6,262 nt of DNA. Origin: an uncultured Clostridia bacterium (lineage in GTDB: Bacteria; Bacillota; Clostridia; Christensenellales; Borkfalkiaceae). A program made the position numbers and the translations under genes. Shown piece by piece: positions 4,788 to 6,262 of the stretch; position 1 is the stretch's first letter, and each line of letters begins with the position of its first letter. The stretch spans positions 1-6,262 of the forward strand of contig CAMWKX010000078.1 in assembly GCA_947174955.1 (NCBI GenBank). Reading direction: 5' to 3'. The notes beneath the pieces were generated by a model that was given only the letters and a program-made list of their open reading frames with translations, did not search any database and was not told the DNA's origin.

Positions 4788-6262
4788 TTAATTGTTCTCC
4801 TTTCGGTTATTTATTGCCGCCAGCGCCTTTTCGAGCGACTGTCTTTCGTTTAAGTTGTTATCCACCCAGTCGTGAATGAATATTTCGTGCAGAGTCCACC
4901 CCCGCGCTTTGAGCGACGAGCGGTAACGCATATTGTAATCGAGGAAATCGTAGCTGCCGCCCACTGGCTTTTCGCACCATATGCCCATCTGCGCTCTCGT
5001 CAAACTATCGTCGAGTACGACGATCGGAATTTTCACCGAGCCGTCGGTCACGCCGTAGTTGATAACCACGCGTTCGGGCGCGATACCTTTGGACAGTATG
5101 AAGTCCGCAACGCTTTGAATAAACTTGTTTTCCGCGTTGCCGCACACGAACTGCCCGCCCTCGCCCTGCGAGAACCGCGCCGCCGTTTCGAGATACTCTT
5201 TAATGTAGCTTACGTTTTCGGCGGTTATCTCCGAAGCGCGCACCGAGTGAATTACCGTCACCATATTTTTCGCGCGCGTTACCGCCACGTTAAAGATGCA
5301 CCTGCCCAGCTTGCCCTGGTTGAGCTGTCCGAAATGCATATACAAGCCGCTGTCCCTCTTGCCGTGCGTGAGCGATAAGATCAGATGTCCCGTCTCCTGT
5401 CCCTGCACGGTTTCTATCGTCTTGAAGAATATCAGCTTTTCGGGCAAATCGTCAAACCGTTCGAGCGCGCTCCGTATCTTTTTGTACAGCGCGGTATCCG
5501 CCTGCACTTTCGACTCGATAAGCGAGCACTGCGCTTCGCCGAAAGCCACCACGCCCACGGGCATAGAAAGCGTGCACGTCTTTTCGTCATAATAATTGTC
5601 GAAATGCGCTTTCAGCTCCTCTACAACCTTCTCCGCCTCGGCAACGTTTTTACCCGCGCACACCACGCCGTTTTCGACGTAGACGTCCTTGATACCCAGT
5701 CCCGTAACGCCATTCGAGGCAATCCTTGCGGGCACGGGCGCGGGAAACGTGCGCATATTCGGATAGAAAAGTTTTTGCGAAAATCTTATCAGACTTTCGG
5801 TGTTGCTGCGGTAATGGCAGACGAGCTCTTCGACAGGGAAGCCTCCGCATCTTAACGCAAGCCCGAGCACGGAAATTTCGCTTTCGAGCGAGGAATACCC
5901 CTCGCCGCCGTCGCCCTGCACGGGCGAAAGTGTAGCGAAGTGTTTAATCGGCGGCATCTGCCACTCGTCGCCCACAATCACGCACTGCTTTGAACGGAAC
6001 AGCACGGGCAACACGAGCGCGGGCTCTAACTGACTTGCCTCGTCGACGATAAGCACGTCGAAGTCCTCGTACTTTTCGCCGTCGAACAAAAGGCTTGCCG
6101 TGTACGGCGACAATATTAGGCAGCGTTTGAGCTTTAAAATCGCGTCCGCGTGCCGCTTGAACGTGAGGCGCATATTTTCACTCGGATTTCTGTCCTCGAT
6201 GAATATGAAGTCGCTATCGTTCGGCTTTATGCGCGATATGCACTTGCCCTCGATAAGCTTTG
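4788..6262 (-). CDS. SF1 (DNA2/UPF1-like) helicase, C-terminal part, with degenerate nuclease-like tail; truncated by window edge
   Basis: The frame is open to the right edge, giving 490 visible residues; the N-terminus and Walker A lie outside. Seen in order (visible-fragment numbering): the SP..AS segment common before motif II in this group (CLILSPYTAS, about 47-56), motif II VLIVDEASQ at 69-77, motif III VIVGDEWQMPP at 94-104, motif IV HYRS at 149-152, motif V TVQGQE at 284-289 and motif VI NVAVTRAKN at 324-332. This fits an ATP-driven DNA or RNA translocase of the AAA_11/AAA_12 type. From about 377 to the end there is a Vsr/DUF559-like segment ending RGWTLHEIFIHDW (453-465), but the usual acidic catalytic residues appear replaced. 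ATG 6173 is only an internal methionine, since the frame continues upstream with SF1-compatible sequence. It is the first visible gene of the tight operon with the helical protein and the AAA+ ATPase. Cellular role is unknown; defence or repair is plausible. Confidence 0.88.
   Translation of the reverse strand, partial: KLIEGKCISRIKPNDSDFIFIEDRNPSENMRLTFKRHADAILKLKRCLILSPYTASLLFDGEKYEDFDVLIVDEASQLEPALVLPVLFRSKQCVIVGDEWQMPPIKHFATLSPVQGDGGEGYSSLESEISVLGLALRCGGFPVEELVCHYRSNTESLIRFSQKLFYPNMRTFPAPVPARIASNGVTGLGIKDVYVENGVVCAGKNVAEAEKVVEELKAHFDNYYDEKTCTLSMPVGVVAFGEAQCSLIESKVQADTALYKKIRSALERFDDLPEKLIFFKTIETVQGQETGHLILSLTHGKRDSGLYMHFGQLNQGKLGRCIFNVAVTRAKNMVTVIHSVRASEITAENVSYIKEYLETAARFSQGEGGQFVCGNAENKFIQSVADFILSKGIAPERVVINYGVTDGSVKIPIVVLDDSLTRAQMGIWCEKPVGGSYDFLDYNMRYRSSLKARGWTLHEIFIHDWVDNNLNERQSLEKALAAINNRKENN
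4797..4801 (-). promoter_or_regulatory. Ribosome binding site of the helical protein gene
   Basis: AGGAG on the minus strand, 10 nt before ATG 4786, lies within the final codons of the helicase gene. This makes translation of the second gene depend on, or at least follow, that of the helicase. Confidence 0.65.

Noticed and set aside
4872..5935. Several plus-strand open frames of 69-168 residues
   Set aside because: They are antisense to the helicase, Arg/His-rich or low in family-like character, and overlap one another; they are shadows of GC-rich coding sequence.
6171..6173. ATG 6173 as the true start of the helicase
   Set aside because: The frame stays open to the window edge, motif I (Walker A) is missing from the visible part, and no ribosome binding site precedes this ATG, so the gene is truncated by the window rather than starting here.

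Overview
All six supportable genes lie on the minus strand, so the window is transcribed from high to low coordinates. The organism looks like a Gram-positive, Clostridia-like member of the Firmicutes. The reasons are strong GGAG-type ribosome binding sites, a textbook sigma-A promoter, a TTG start, tight gene packing, and protein families (GltS-like carrier, zinc-ribbon PlsC-type acyltransferase, DUF5131) common there. This assignment is an inference from style; there is no rRNA or other marker.

Block A (6262 to about 2084) is one apparent transcription unit. Its genes are: the C-terminal part of a large DNA2/UPF1-like SF1 helicase with a degenerate nuclease-like tail (runs off the right edge); a 237-residue basic all-helical protein of unknown family with a short acidic-hydrophobic C-terminal tail; a classic AAA+ ATPase with Vps4/katanin-like features and an MIT-like helical N-terminus; and an AT-richer DUF5131 (phage Gp37/Gp68, three-Cys motif) gene. 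A strong hairpin terminator that includes the DUF5131 stop codon closes the unit. The first two junctions are very tight (1 nt and about 15 nt), so the helicase, helical protein and AAA+ ATPase probably act together. I propose the helical protein as the substrate or adaptor remodelled by the AAA+ ATPase. An ESCRT-III/Vps4-like analogy is possible but not proven. This is the most interesting part of the window.

Block B (2053 to 1) is a separate housekeeping-like unit. A consensus promoter (TTGATT, 17 bp, TATAAT), with a 14-bp palindrome just upstream, drives a PlsC-type acyltransferase starting at TTG. One nucleotide after it begins a GltS-like sodium:glutamate symporter that runs off the left edge.

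The only intergenic stretches are 1977-2119 (promoter, palindrome, terminator), 2843-2881 and 4058-4072, plus single bases at 794 and 4787. No gene-free region exceeds 300 bases. I saw no tRNA, rRNA, CRISPR array, insertion sequence or attachment site.
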